DNA of 64,000 nucleotides from the NCBI RefSeq assembly GCF_051014685.1, contig NW_027478873.1, forward strand, positions 351,496-415,495, given 5' to 3'. The stretch is from Ptiloglossa arizonensis. Its lineage: Eukaryota; Arthropoda; Insecta; Hymenoptera; Colletidae. The position numbers and the translations under genes were made by a program. Shown here piece by piece: positions 12,199-25,928 of the stretch; the first letter of the stretch is position 1, and every line of letters starts with the position of its first letter. Below the pieces are notes generated by a model, which did not search any database, was not told where the DNA came from, and saw nothing but the letters and a program-made list of their open reading frames with translations.

Positions 12199-13899
12199 TG
12201 CATCTGAAAGTAGAAACTCGCCCGATTACAAAGGTATGTGTATTTTTCCCCTAGGCCATAGTAGTTATTGGTTTCGAATGTCAGACTTGCGAAAATTTTG
12301 ATGGTTTCTCAACCATACCTTAACTTCAAACGCCCATATCTCGCGAGCGGATTAATGAATCCGAAAAATTCCTGTTGCATCTGAAAGTAGAAACTCGCCC
12401 GATTGCAACGGTATGTGTTCTTTTCCCCTACGGCATTACAGTTATTCGTTTCTAGCATCAGAATTGCGAAAATTTTGTTGGTTTCTCAACCGTCTCTTAA
12501 CTCCAAACTCCCATATCTCGCGAACGGATCGACGAACTCTAGAAATTCCTGTTGCATCTGAAAGCAGAAAGTCGCCCGCTTACAACGGTATGTGTATTTT
12601 TCACCTAGGCCATTGTAGTTACTGGTTTCGAGTATCAGACTTGCGATAATTTTGATGGTTTCTCAACCATTCCTTAACTTCAATCTCCCATATCTCGCGA
12701 ACGGATTGATTTACTCGAGAAATTCCTGTTGCATCCGAAAGTAGAAACTCGCCCGATTACAATGGTGTGTGTACTTTTCCCCTGGGCCATTCCAGTCATT
12801 GGTTTCGAGTATCAGACTTGCGAAAATTTTGATGTTTTCTCAACCATTCCGTAACTTCAAACTCCGATATTTCGCGAAAGGATTGACGAATCCGAAAAAT
12901 TTCTGTTCCATCTGAAAGTAGAAACTCTCCCGATTACAAAGGTATGTGTTCTTTTCCCCTAGGCCATTCCAGTTATTCGTTTCTAGCATCAGAATTGCGA
13001 AAATTTTGATGGTTTCTCAACCGTCTCTTATCTCCAAACTCCCATATCTCGGGAACGGATTGACGAACAAGAGAAATTCCTGCTGCATCTGAAAGCAGAA
13101 AGTCGCCCGCTTACAACGGTATGTGTATTTTTCACCTAGGCCATTGTAGTTACTGGTTTCGAGTATCAGACTTGCGAAAATTTTGATGGTTTCTCAACCA
13201 TTCCTTAACTTCAATCTCCCATATCTCGCGAACGGATTGATGTACTCGAGAAATTCCTGTTGCATCCGAAAGTAGAAACTCGCCCGATTACGATGGTGTG
13301 TGTGCTTTTCCCCTAAGCCATTCCAGTTATAGGTTTCGAGTATCAGACCAGCGAAAATTTTGACGGTTTCTCAACCATTACTTAACTTCGAACTCCCATA
13401 TCTCGCGAACGGATTGACGAACTCGAGAAATTCCTGTTGCATCTGAAAGTAGAAACTCGCCCGATTACGGTGGTGTGTGGGCTTTTCCCCTAGGCCATTC
13501 CATTTATAGGTTTCGAGTATCAGACCAGCGAAAATTTTGATGGTTTCTCAACCATTCCTTAACTTCAAACTCCCATATCTCGCGAGCGGATTGATGGATC
13601 CGAAAAATTCCTGTTGCATCTCTAAGTACAAACTCGCCCGATTGCAACGGTACGTGTTCTTATCCCCTAGACCATTACAGTTATTCGTTTCTAGCATCGG
13701 AATTGCGAAAATTTTGATGGTTTCACAACCGACTCTTAACTCCAAACTCCCGTATCTCGCGAACGGATTGACGAACTCGAGAAATTCCTGTTGCATGTGA
13801 AAGTAGAAACTCGCCCGATAGCAACGGTATGTGTTCTTTTCCCCTAGGCAATTCCAGTTATTCGTTTCTAGCATCAGAATTGCGAAAATATTGTTGGTT
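12199..13899 (+). repeat. Satellite block repeated at 19633-21333
   Basis: This block matches 19633-21333 at an offset of 7434 bp (42 monomers), with only a few differences. Parts also match the left block: 12310-12545 resembles 2575-2810 (55 monomers away) and 12858-13390 resembles 3300-3832 (54 monomers away). Relative to that ancestor, one extra monomer lies near 13400-13560. The block includes a full CENP-B core match at 13748-13764. Confidence 0.85.
13748..13764 (-). promoter_or_regulatory. CENP-B box-like motif, full core match (12.2-13.9 kb block)
   Basis: Same motif in the related block. It sits in the monomer with CAACCGACTCTTAACTCC, as do the copies at 4013, 7907 and 21182. Confidence 0.5.
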
Positions 13900-16554
13900 T
13901 CTCAACCGTCTCTTAACGCCAAACTCCCATATCTCGCGAACGGATTGACGAACTCGAGAAATTCCTGTTGCATCTGAAAGTAGAAACTCGCCCGATTACA
14001 ACGGTATGTGTATTTTTCCCCTGGGTATTTGTAGTTATTGGTTTCGAGTATCAGACTTGCGAAGATTTTGGTGCTTTCTCGACCATTCCTTAACTTCAAA
14101 CTCCCACATCTCGCGAACGGATTGACGATCTGATGTAATTCCTGTTGCATCTGAGAGTAGAAACTCGCCCGATTACAAACGTGTGTGTGCTTTTCCCCTA
14201 GTCCATTCCAGTTATTCGTTTCTAGCATCAGAATTGCGAAAATTATGATGGTCTCTCAACCGTCTCTTAACTCCAAACTCCCATATCTCGCGAACGGATT
14301 GACGAACTCGAGAAATTCCTGTTGCATCTGAAAGCAGAAACTCGCCCGATTACAATGGTATGTGTATTTTTGCCCTAGGTCATAGTAGTTATTGGTTTCG
14401 AGTATCAGACATGCGAAAACTTTGATGGCTTCTCAACCATTCCTTAACTTCACACTCCCATATCTCTCGAACGGATTGACGAAATCGAGAAATTCCTGCT
14501 GCATCTGAAAGCAGAAAGTCGCCCGATTACAACGGTATGTGTATTTTTCACATAGGCCATTGTAGTTATTGGTTTCGAGTATCAGACTTGCGAAAATTTT
14601 GATGGTTTCTCAACCATTCCTTAACTTCAATCTCCCATATCTCGCGGACGGATTGACGAACTCGAGGAATTCCTGTTGCATCTGAAAGTAGAAACACGCC
14701 CGATTACAATGGTGTGTGTTCTTTTCCCCTAGGCCATTCCAGTTATTGGTTTCGAGTATCAGAATTGCGAAAATTTTGATGGTTTCTCAACCATTCCTTA
14801 ACTTCAAACTACCATATCTCGCGAACGGACTGACAAACTCGAGAAATTCCTGTTGCATCTGAAAGCAGAAACTCGCCCGATTACAATGGTATTTGTATTT
14901 TTGCCCTAGGCCATAGTAGTTATTGGTTTCGAATGTCAGACTTGCGAAAACTTTGATGGTTCCTCAACCATTCCTTAACTTCAAACTCCCATATCTCGCG
15001 AATGGATTGACGAACTCGAGAAATTCCTGCTGCATCTGAAAGTAGAAACTCGCTCGATTACAAAGGTGTGTGTACTTTTCCCCTAGGGCATTCCAGTTAT
15101 AGGTTTCGAGTATCAGACCAGCGAATATTTTGATGGTTTCTCAATCATTCCTTAACTTCAAACTGTATTACCTCGCGAACGGATTGACGAACGCGAGAAA
15201 TTCCTGTTGCATCTGAAAGTAGAAACTCGCCCGATTGCAAGGGTATGTGTATTTTTCCCCTAGGCCATTGAAGTTATTGGTTTAGAGTATCAGACTTACG
15301 AAAATTTTGATGGTTTCTCAACCATTCCTTAACTTCAAACTCCCATATCTCGCGAACGGTTTGACGAACTCGAGAAATTCCTGTTGCATCTGAAAGTAGA
15401 AACTCGCCCGATTACAAATGTGTGTGTATTTTTCCCCTAGGCCTTTGTAGTTACTGGTTTCGAGTATGAGACATGCGAAAATTTTGTTGGTTCCTCAACG
15501 ATTCCTTAACTTCAAACTCCCATTCCTCGCGAACGGATTGGCGAACTCGAGAAATTCCTGTTGAATCTAAAAGTGGAAACTCGCCCGATTACAATGGTGT
15601 TTGTACTTTTCCCCTAGGCCATTCCAGTTATTGGTTTCGAGTATCAGACTTGCGAAAATTTTGATGGATTCTCAACGATTCCTTAACTTCAAACTCCCAC
15701 ATCTCGCGAACGGAATGACGAACTCGACTATGTCCTGTTGCATCCGAAAGCAGAAACTCGTCCAATTACAACGGTATGAGTATTTTTGCCCTGGGCCATA
15801 GTAGTTCTTGGTTTCGAGTATCAGACTTGCGAAAATTTTGATGGTTTCTCAAGCATTCCTTAACTTCAAACTCCCATATCTCGCGAACGGATTGACGAAC
15901 TCGATTATTTCCTGTTGCATCTGAAAGTAGAAAGTCGTCCAATTACAACGGTATGAGTATTTTTCCCCTAGGCCATTCCAGTTATTGGTTTCGAGTATCA
16001 GACTTGCGAAAATTTTGATGGTTTCTCAACGATTCCTTAACTTCAAACTCCCACATCTCGCGAACGGAATGACGAACTCGACTATGTCCTGTTGCATCTG
16101 AAAGCAGAAACTCGTCCAATTACAACGGTATGAGTATTTTTGCCCTGGGCCATAGTAGTTCTTGGTTTCGAGTATCAGACTTGCGAAAATTTTGATGGTT
16201 TCTCAAGCATTCCTTAACTTCAAACTCCCATATCTCGCGAACGGATTGACGAACTCGATTATTTCCTGTTGAATCTGAAAGTAGAAAGTCGTCCAATTAC
16301 AACGGTATGAGTATTTTTCCCCTAGGCCATTGTAGTTATTGGTTTCGAGTATCAGACTTGCGAAAATTTTGATGGTTTCTCAACCATTCCTTAACTTCAA
16401 ACTCCCATATCTCGCGAACGGATTGACGAACTCGAGAAATTCCTCTTGCATCTGAAAGTAGAAACTCGCCCGATTACAAAGGTATTTGTATTTTTCCCCT
16501 AGGCCATTGTAGTTATTGCTTTGGAGTATCAGACATGCGAAAACTTTGATGGTT
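13900..16554 (+). repeat. 15-monomer HOR, copy 1 (2655 bp)
   Basis: Matches the block starting at 16555 at an offset of exactly 15 x 177 bp until about 16484. The last 70 bases are junction sequence with TTGCTTTGGAGTATCAG and do not match. The first kilobase also matches 21334-22324. From 14891 onward the block also matches 9581-11174 at an offset of 30 monomers, so it is itself a join of two older blocks. Confidence 0.88.
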
Positions 16555-19139
16555 TCTCAACCGTCTCTTAACGCCAAACTCCCATATCTCGCGAACGGAT
16601 TGACGAACTCGAGAAATTCCTGTTGCATCTGAAAGTAGAAACTCGCCCGATTACAACGGTATGTGTATTTTTCCCCTGGGTATTTGTAGTTATTGGTTTC
16701 GAGTATCAGACTTGCGAAGATTTTGGTGCTTTCTCGACCATTCCTTAACTTCAAACTCCCACATCTCGCGAACGGATTGACGATCTGATGTAATTCCTGT
16801 TGCATCTGAGAGTAGAAACTCGCCCGATTACAAACGTGTGTGTGCTTTTCCCCTAGTCCATTCCAGTTATTCGTTTCTAGCATCAGAATTGCGAAAATTA
16901 TGATGGTCTCTCAACCGTCTCTTAACTCCAAACTCCCATATCTCGCGAACGGATTGACGAACTCGAGAAATTCCTGTTGCATCTGAAAGCAGAAACTCGC
17001 CCGATTACAATGGTATGTGTATTTTTGCCCTAGGTCATAGTAGTTATTGGTTTCGAGTATCAGACATGCGAAAACTTTGATGGCTTCTCAACCATTCCTT
17101 AACTTCACACTCCCATATCTCTCGAACGGATTGACGAAATCGAGAAATTCCTGCTGCATCTGAAAGCAGAAAGTCGCCCGATTACAACGGTATGTGTATT
17201 TTTCACATAGGCCATTGTAGTTATTGGTTTCGAGTATCAGACTTGCGAAAATTTTGATGGTTTCTCAACCATTCCTTAACTTCAATCTCCCATATCTCGC
17301 GGACGGATTGACGAACTCGAGGAATTCCTGTTGCATCTGAAAGTAGAAACACGCCCGATTACAATGGTGTGTGTTCTTTTCCCCTAGGCCATTCCAGTTA
17401 TTGGTTTCGAGTATCAGAATTGCGAAAATTTTGATGGTTTCTCAACCATTCCTTAACTTCAAACTACCATATCTCGCGAACGGACTGACAAACTCGAGAA
17501 ATTCCTGTTGCATCTGAAAGCAGAAACTCGCCCGATTACAATGGTATTTGTATTTTTGCCCTAGGCCATAGTAGTTATTGGTTTCGAATGTCAGACTTGC
17601 GAAAACTTTGATGGTTCCTCAACCATTCCTTAACTTCAAACTCCCATATCTCGCGAATGGATTGACGAACTCGAGAAATTCCTGCTGCATCTGAAAGTAG
17701 AAACTCGCTCGATTACAAAGGTGTGTGTACTTTTCCCCTAGGGCATTCCAGTTATAGGTTTCGAGTATCAGACCAGCGAATATTTTGATGGTTTCTCAAT
17801 CATTCCTTAACTTCAAACTGTATTACCTCGCGAACGGATTGACGAACGCGAGAAATTCCTGTTGCATCTGAAAGTAGAAACTCGCCCGATTGCAAGGGTA
17901 TGTGTATTTTTCCCCTAGGCCATTGAAGTTATTGGTTTAGAGTATCAGACTTACGAAAATTTTGATGGTTTCTCAACCATTCCTTAACTTCAAACTCCCA
18001 TATCTCGCGAACGGTTTGACGAACTCGAGAAATTCCTGTTGCATCTGAAAGTAGAAACTCGCCCGATTACAAATGTGTGTGTATTTTTCCCCTAGGCCTT
18101 TGTAGTTACTGGTTTCGAGTATGAGACATGCGAAAATTTTGTTGGTTCCTCAACGATTCCTTAACTTCAAACTCCCATTCCTCGCGAACGGATTGGCGAA
18201 CTCGAGAAATTCCTGTTGAATCTAAAAGTGGAAACTCGCCCGATTACAATGGTGTTTGTACTTTTCCCCTAGGCCATTCCAGTTATTGGTTTCGAGTATC
18301 AGACTTGCGAAAATTTTGATGGATTCTCAACGATTCCTTAACTTCAAACTCCCACATCTCGCGAACGGAATGACGAACTCGACTATGTCCTGTTGCATCC
18401 GAAAGCAGAAACTCGTCCAATTACAACGGTATGAGTATTTTTGCCCTGGGCCATAGTAGTTCTTGGTTTCGAGTATCAGACTTGCGAAAATTTTGATGGT
18501 TTCTCAAGCATTCCTTAACTTCAAACTCCCATATCTCGCGAACGGATTGACGAACTCGATTATTTCCTGTTGCATCTGAAAGTAGAAAGTCGTCCAATTA
18601 CAACGGTATGAGTATTTTTCCCCTAGGCCATTCCAGTTATTGGTTTCGAGTATCAGACTTGCGAAAATTTTGATGGTTTCTCAACGATTCCTTAACTTCA
18701 AACTCCCACATCTCGCGAACGGAATGACGAACTCGACTATGTCCTGTTGCATCTGAAAGCAGAAACTCGTCCAATTACAACGGTATGAGTATTTTTGCCC
18801 TGGGCCATAGTAGTTCTTGGTTTCGAGTATCAGACTTGCGAAAATTTTGATGGTTTCTCAAGCATTCCTTAACTTCAAACTCCCATATCTCGCGAACGGA
18901 TTGACGAACTCGATTATTTCCTGTTGAATCTGAAAGTAGAAAGTCGTCCAATTACAACGGTATGAGTATTTTTCCCCTAGGCCATTGTAGTTATTGGTTT
19001 CGAGTATCAGACTTGCGAAAATTTTGATGGTTTCTCAACCATTCCTTAACTTCAAACTCCCATATCTCGCGAACGGATTGACGAACTCGAGAAATTCCTC
19101 TTGCATCTGAAAGTAGAAACTCGCCCGATTACAAAGGTA
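16555..19139 (+). repeat. 15-monomer HOR, copy 2
   Basis: Direct repeat of 13900-16484, sharing even the private GATGGATTCTCAACG variant (near 15664 and 18319) that separates this pair from the older 22-mer copies, which read GATGGTTTCTCAACG. It ends at about 19139, where sequence continues as in 11174-11667. Confidence 0.88.
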
Positions 19140-22100
19140 TGTGTATTTTTCCCCTAGGCCATAGTAGTTATTGGTCTCGAGTATCAGTCTTGCGAAAATT
19201 TTTATGGTTTCTCAACCATTCCTTAACTTCAAACTCCCATATCTCGCGAACGGATTGACGAACTCGAGAAATTCCTGTTGCATCTTAAAGTAGAATCTCG
19301 CGCGATTACAAAGGTATGTGTATTTTTCTCCTAGGCCATAGTAGTTATTGGTTTCGAGTAACAGACTTGCGATAATTTTGATGGTTTCCCAAGCATTCCT
19401 TAATTTCAAACTCACATATCTCGCGAACGGATTGACGAACTCGATAAATTCCTGTTGCATCTGAAAGTAGAAACTCGTCCGATTACAACGGTATGTGTAT
19501 TTTTGCCTTAGGCCATTGTAGTTATTGGTTTCGAGTGTCAGACTTGCGAAAATTGTGATTGTTTCTCAACCGTTCCTTAACTTCAAACTCCCATATCTCG
19601 CGAACGGATTGACGAGCTCGAGAAATTCCTGTTGCATCTGAAAGTAGAAACTCGCCCGATTACAAAGGTATGTGTATTTTTCCCCTAGGCCATAGTAGTT
19701 ATTGGTTTCGAATGTCAGACTTGCGAAAATTTTGATGGTTTCTCAACCATACCTTAACTTCAAACGCCCATATCTCGCGAGCGGATTAATGAATCCGAAA
19801 AATTCCTGTTGCATCTGAAAGTAGAAACTCGCCCGATTGCAACGGTATGTGTTCTTTTCCCCTACGGCATTACAGTTATTCGTTTCTAGCATCAGAATTG
19901 CGAAAATTTTGTTGGTTTCTCAACCGTCTCTTAGCTCCAAACTCCCATATCTCGCGAACGGATCGACGAACTCTAGAAATTCCTGTTGCATCTGAAAGCA
20001 GAAAGTCGCCCGCTTACAACGGTATGTGTATTTTTCACCTAGGCCATTGTAGTTACTGGTTTCGAGTATCAGACTTGCGATAATTTTGATGGTTTCTCAA
20101 CCATTCCTTAACTTCAATCTCCCATATCTCGCGAACGGATTGATTTACTCGAGAAATTCCTGTTGCATCCGAAAGTAGAAACTCGCCCGATTACAATGGT
20201 GTGTGTACTTTTCCCCTGGGCCATTCCAGTCATTGGTTTCGAGTATCAGACTTGCGAAAATTTTGATGTTTTCTCAACCATTCCGTAACTTCAAACTCCG
20301 ATATTTCGCGAAAGGATTGACGAATCCGAAAAATTTCTGTTCCATCTGAAAGTAGAAACTCTCCCGATTACAAAGGTATGTGTTCTTTTCCCCTAGGCCA
20401 TTCCAGTTATTCGTTTCTAGCATCAGAATTGCGAAAATTTTGATGGTTTCTCAACCGTCTCTTATCTCCAAACTCCCATATCTCGGGAACGGATTGACGA
20501 ACAAGAGAAATTCCTGCTGCATCTGAAAGCAGAAAGTCGCCCGCTTACAACGGTATGTGTATTTTTCACCTAGGCCATTGTAGTTACTGGTTTCGAGTAT
20601 CAGACTTGCGAAAATTTTGATGGTTTCTCAACCATTCCTTAACTTCAATCTCCCATATCTCGCGAACGGATTGATGTACTCGAGAAATTCCTGTTGCATC
20701 CGAAAGTAGAAACTCGCCCGATTACGATGGTGTGTGTGCTTTTCCCCTAAGCCATTCCAGTTATAGGTTTCGAGTATCAGACCAGCGAAAATTTTGACGG
20801 TTTCTCAACCATTACTTAACTTCGAACTCCCATATCTCGCGAACGGATTGACGAACTCGAGAAATTCCTGTTGCATCTGAAAGTAGAAACTCGCCCGATT
20901 ACGGTGGTGTGTGGGCTTTTCCCCTAGGCCATTCCATTTATAGGTTTCGAGTATCAGACCAGCGAAAATTTTGATGGTTTCTCAACCATTCCTTAACTTC
21001 AAACTCCCATATCTCGCGAGCGGATTGATGGATCCGAAAAATTCCTGTTGCATCTCTAAGTACAAACTCGCCCGATTGCAACGGTACGTGTTCTTATCCC
21101 CTAGACCATTACAGTTATTCGTTTCTAGCATCGGAATTGCGAAAATTTTGATGGTTTCACAACCGACTCTTAACTCCAAACTCCCGTATCTCGCGAACGG
21201 ATTGACGAACTCGAGAAATTCCTGTTGCATGTGAAAGTAGAAACTCGCCCGATAGCAACGGTATGTGTTCTTTTCCCCTAGGCAATTCCAGTTATTCGTT
21301 TCTAGCATCAGAATTGCGAAAATATTGTTGGTTTCTCAACCGTCTCTTAACGCCAAACTCCCATATCTCGCGAACGGATTGACGAACTCGAGAAATTCCT
21401 GTTGCATCTGAAAGTAGAAACTCGCCCGATTACAACGGTATGTGTATTTTTCCCCTGGGTATTTGTAGTTATTGGTTTCGAGTATCAGACTTGCGAAGAT
21501 TTTGGTGCTTTCTCGACCATTCCTTAACTTCAAACTCCCACATCTCGCGAACGGATTGACGATCTGATGTAATTCCTGTTGCATCTGAGAGTAGAAACTC
21601 GCCCGATTACAAACGTGTGTGTGCTTTTCCCCTAGTCCATTCCAGTTATTCGTTTCTAGCATCAGAATTGCGAAAATTATGATGGTCTCTCAACCGTCTC
21701 TTAACTCCAAACTCCCATATCTCGCGAACGGATTGACGAACTCGAGAAATTCCTGTTGCATCTGAAAGCAGAAACTCGCCCGATTACAATGGTATGTGTA
21801 TTTTTGCCCTAGGTCATAGTAGTTATTGGTTTCGAGTATCAGACATGCGAAAACTTTGATGGCTTCTCAACCATTCCTTAACTTCACACTCCCATATCTC
21901 TCGAACGGATTGACGAAATCGAGAAATTCCTGCTGCATCTGAAAGCAGAAAGTCGCCCGATTACAACGGTATGTGTATTTTTCACATAGGCCATTGTAGT
22001 TATTGGTTTCGAGTATCAGACTTGCGAAAATTTTGATGGTTTCTCAACCATTCCTTAACTTCAATCTCCCATATCTCGCGGACGGATTGACGAACTCGAG

Positions 22101-22324
22101 GAATTCCTGTTGCATCTGAAAGTAGAAACACGCCCGATTACAATGGTGTGTGTTCTTTTCCCCTAGGCCATTCCAGTTATTGGTTTCGAGTATCAGAATT
22201 GCGAAAATTTTGATGGTTTCTCAACCATTCCTTAACTTCAAACTACCATATCTCGCGAACGGACTGACAAACTCGAGAAATTCCTGTTGCATCTGAAAGC
22301 AGAAACTCGCCCGATTACAATGGT
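19140..22324 (+). repeat. Long-range copy of 11175-14890 with one 3-mer fewer
   Basis: 17529-19632 matches 9564-11667 at an offset of 45 monomers. 19633-22324 matches 12199-14890 at an offset of 42 monomers. The difference is the single rather than double 531-bp unit. The whole stretch therefore records duplication of a block about 5 kb long, followed by gain or loss of three monomers in one copy. A full CENP-B core match lies at 21182-21198. Confidence 0.87.
21182..21198 (-). promoter_or_regulatory. CENP-B box-like motif, full core match (19.6-22.3 kb block)
   Basis: Fourth and last full match found, 42 monomers from the copy at 13748. I found no full match right of this point; there the TATGGG form dominates. 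Confidence 0.5.
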
Positions 22325-23870
22325 ATGTGTATTTTTGCCCTAGGCAATAGTAGTTATTGGTTTCGAGTATCAGACTTGCGAAAATTTTGATGGTTTCTCA
22401 ACCATTCCTTAATTTCAAACTCCCATACCCCGCCTACGGATTGACGGACTCGAGAAATTCCTGTTGCATCTGAAAGCAGAAACTCGCACGATTACAACGC
22501 TATGTGTATAATTGCCCTACGAAATAGTAGTTATTGGTTTCGAGTATCAGACTTGCGAAAATTTTGATGGCTTCTCAACCATTCCTTAACTTCAAACTCC
22601 CAAATCTCGCGAACGGATTGGCGAACTCGAGAAATTCCTGTTGCATCTGGAAGCAGAACCTCGCCCGATTACAATGGTATGTGTATTTTTGCCCTAGGCC
22701 ATAGTAGTTATTGGTTTCGAGTGTCAGACTTGCGAAAATTTTGATGGTTCCTCAACCATTCCTTAACTTCAAACTCCCATATCTCGCGAACGGATTGACG
22801 AACTCGAGATATTCCTATTGCGTCTGAAAGTAGAAGCTCGCCCGATTACAATGGTGTGTGTACTTTTACCCTAGGCCATTCCAGTTATTGGTTTCGTGTA
22901 TCAGACTTGCGAAAATTTTGATGGTTTCTCAACGGTTCCTTAACTTCAAACTCCCACATCTGGCGAACGGAATGACGAACTCGACTATGTCCTGTTGCAT
23001 CTGAAAGCAGAAACTCGTCCAATTACAACGGTATGAGTATTTTTGCCCTGGGCCATAGTAGTTCTTGGTTTCGAGTATCAGACTTGCGAAAATTTTGATG
23101 GTTTCTCAAGCATTCCTTAACTTCAAACTCCCATATCTCGCGAACGGATTGACGAACTCGATTATTTCCTGTTGCATCTGAAAGTAGAAAGTCGACCGAT
23201 TACAATGGTGTGTGTACTTTTCCCCCAGGTCATTCCAGTTATTCGCTTCTAGCATCAGAATTGCGAAAATTTTGATGGTTTCTCAACGATTCCTTAACTT
23301 CAAACTCCCACATCTCGCGAACGGAATGACGAACTCGACTATTTCCTGTTGCATGTGAAAGCAGAAACTCGTCCAATTACAATGGTATGAGTATTTTTCC
23401 CCTAGGCCATTGTAGTTATTGGTTTCGAGTATCAGACTTGCGAAAATTTTGATGGTTTCTCAACCATTCCTTAACTTCAAACTCCCATATCTCGCGAACG
23501 GATTGACGAACTCGAGAAATTCCTCTTGCATCTGAAAGTAGAAACTCGCCCGATTACAAAGGTATGTGTATTTTTCCCCTAGGCCATAGTAGTTATTGGT
23601 CTCGAGTATCAGTCTTGCGAAAATTTTTATGGTTTCTCAACCATTCCTTAACTTCAAACTCCCATATCTCGCGAACGGATTGACGAACTCGAGAAATTCC
23701 TGTTGCATCTTAAAGTAGAATCTCGCGCGATTACAAAGGTATGTGTATTTTTCTCCTAGGCCATAGTAGTTATTGGTTTCGAGTAACAGACTTGCGATAA
23801 TTTTGATGGTTTCCCAAGCATTCCTTAATTTCAAACTCACATATCTCGCGAACGGATTGACGAACTCGAG
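22325..23870 (+). repeat. Mosaic satellite segment from several 22-mer positions
   Basis: About 22400-22910 matches 8950-9458 (76 monomers away), including TACCCCGCCTACGG and TTTCGTGTATCAG. 22920-23180 resembles the AATGACGAACTCGACTATG monomers of the nested pair. 23400-23866 matches 11010-11476 (70 monomers away). A monomer of the GTTATTCGCTTCTAGC subtype is inserted near 23200-23380. Within this 1.5-kb stretch the sequence switches template at least three times. Confidence 0.78.
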
Positions 23871-25928
23871 AAATTCCTGTTGCATCTGAAAGTAGAAACT
23901 CGCCCCATTACAATGGTGTGTGTACTTTTCCCCTCGGCCATTCCAGTTATTGGTTTCGAGTATCAGACTTGGAAAATTTTGATGGTTTCTCAACCATTCC
24001 TTAACTTCAAACTCACATATCTCGCAAGCGGATTGACGAACTCGAGAAATTCCTGTTGCATCTGAAAGTAGAAGCACAGCCGATTAAAATGATGTGTGTA
24101 CTTTTCCCCTAGGGCATTCCGGTTAATGGTTTCAAGTATCAGATTTGCGAAAACTTTGATGGTTTCTCAACCATACCTTAACTCCAAACTCCCATATTTC
24201 GCGAACCGATTGACGAACTCGAGGAATTCCTGTTGCATCTGAAAGTAGAAACCTGCCCCATTACAATGATGTGTGTACTTTTCCCCTAGGCCATTCCAGT
24301 TATTGGTTTCGAGTATCACACTTGCGAAAATTTTGATGGTTTGTCAACAGTTACTTAACTTCAAAATCCCATATCTCGCGAACGGATTGACGTGCTCGAG
24401 AAATTCCTGTTGCATCTGAAAGTAGAAACTCGCCCGATTACAAAGGTATGTGTATTTTTCCCCTAGGGCTTTGTAGTTATTGGTCTCGAGTATCAGACTT
24501 GCGAAAATTTTGATGGTTTCTCAAGCATCCTTTAACTTCAAACCCCCATATCTAGCGAACGGATTGACGAACTCGATTATTTCCTGTTGCATCTGAAAGT
24601 AGAAACTCGTCCGATTACAACGGTATGTGTATTTTTGCCCTAGGCCATTCCAGTTATTGGTTTCGAGTAACAGACCAGCGAAAATTTTGATGGTTTCTCA
24701 ACCGTTCCTTAATTTCAAACTCCCATATCTCGCGAACGGATTGACGAACTCGAGAAATTCCTCTTGCATCTGAAAGTAGAAACGTGCCCCATTACAATGA
24801 TGTGTGTACTTTTCCCCTAGGCCATTCCAGTTAGTGGTTTCGAGTATCACACTTGCGAAAATTTTGATGGTTTGTCAACCATTCCTTAACTTCGAACTCC
24901 CATATCTCGCGAACGGATTGACGAACTCGAGAAATTCCTCTTACATCTGAAAGTTGAAACTCTCCCGATTACAACGGCATGTGTATTTTTGCCCTAGGCC
25001 ATAGTAGTTATTGGTTTCGAGTATCAGATTTGCGAAAATTTTGATGGTTTCTCCAGCATTCCTTAACTTCTAACTCCCATATCTCGGGAACGGATTGACG
25101 AACTCGATTATTTCCTGTTGCATCTGAAAGTAGAAACTCGACCGATTAGAATGGTGTGTGTACTTTTCCCCTAGGTCATTCCAGTTATTCGTTTCTAGCA
25201 TCAGAAATGCGAAAATTTTGATGGTTTCTCAACCTTTCCTTAACTTCAAACTCCCATATCTCGCCAACGGATTGACGAGCTCGAGAAATTCCTGTTGAAT
25301 CTGAAAGTAGAAACTCGCCCAATTACAAGGGTATGTGTATTTTTCCCCTAGGCCTTTGTCGTTATTGGTTTCGAGCATCAGACTTGCGAAAATTTTGATG
25401 GTTTCTCAACCGTTCCTTAATTTCAAACTCCCATATCTCGCGAACGGATTGACGAACTCGAGAAATTCCTCTTGCATCTGAAAGTAGAAACGTGCCCCAT
25501 TACAATGATGTGTGTACTTTTCCCCTAGGCCATTCCAGTTAGTGGTTTCGAGTATCACACTTGCGAAAATTTTGATGGTTTGTCAACCATTCCTTAACTT
25601 CGAACTCCCATATCTCGCGAACGGATTGACGAACTCGAGAAATTCCTCTTACATCTGAAAGTTGAAACTCTCCCGATTACAACGGCATGTGTATTTTTGC
25701 CCTAGGCCATAGTAGTTATTGGTTTCGAGTATCAGATTTGCGAAAATTTTGATGGTTTCTCCAGCATTCCTTAACTTCTAACTCCCATATCTCGGGAACG
25801 GATTGACGAACTCGATTATTTCCTGTTGCATCTGAAAGTAGAAACTCGACCGATTAGAATGGTGTGTGTACTTTTCCCCTAGGTCATTCCAGTTATTCGT
25901 TTCTAGCATCAGAAATGCGAAAATTTTG
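23871..25928 (+). repeat. Diverged monomers with a 708-bp-spaced 3-mer duplication
   Basis: 24678-25222 and 25386-25930 match at a spacing of four monomers (708 bp), with markers AACGTGCCCCATTAC, TCCTCTTACATCTG and CTCGGGAACGG. The monomer between them (about 25223-25385) is unrelated in its variants. The first one-base-short ACTTGGAAAATTTTG variant appears at 23967; it later marks each block of the 17-mer HOR. Confidence 0.8.
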
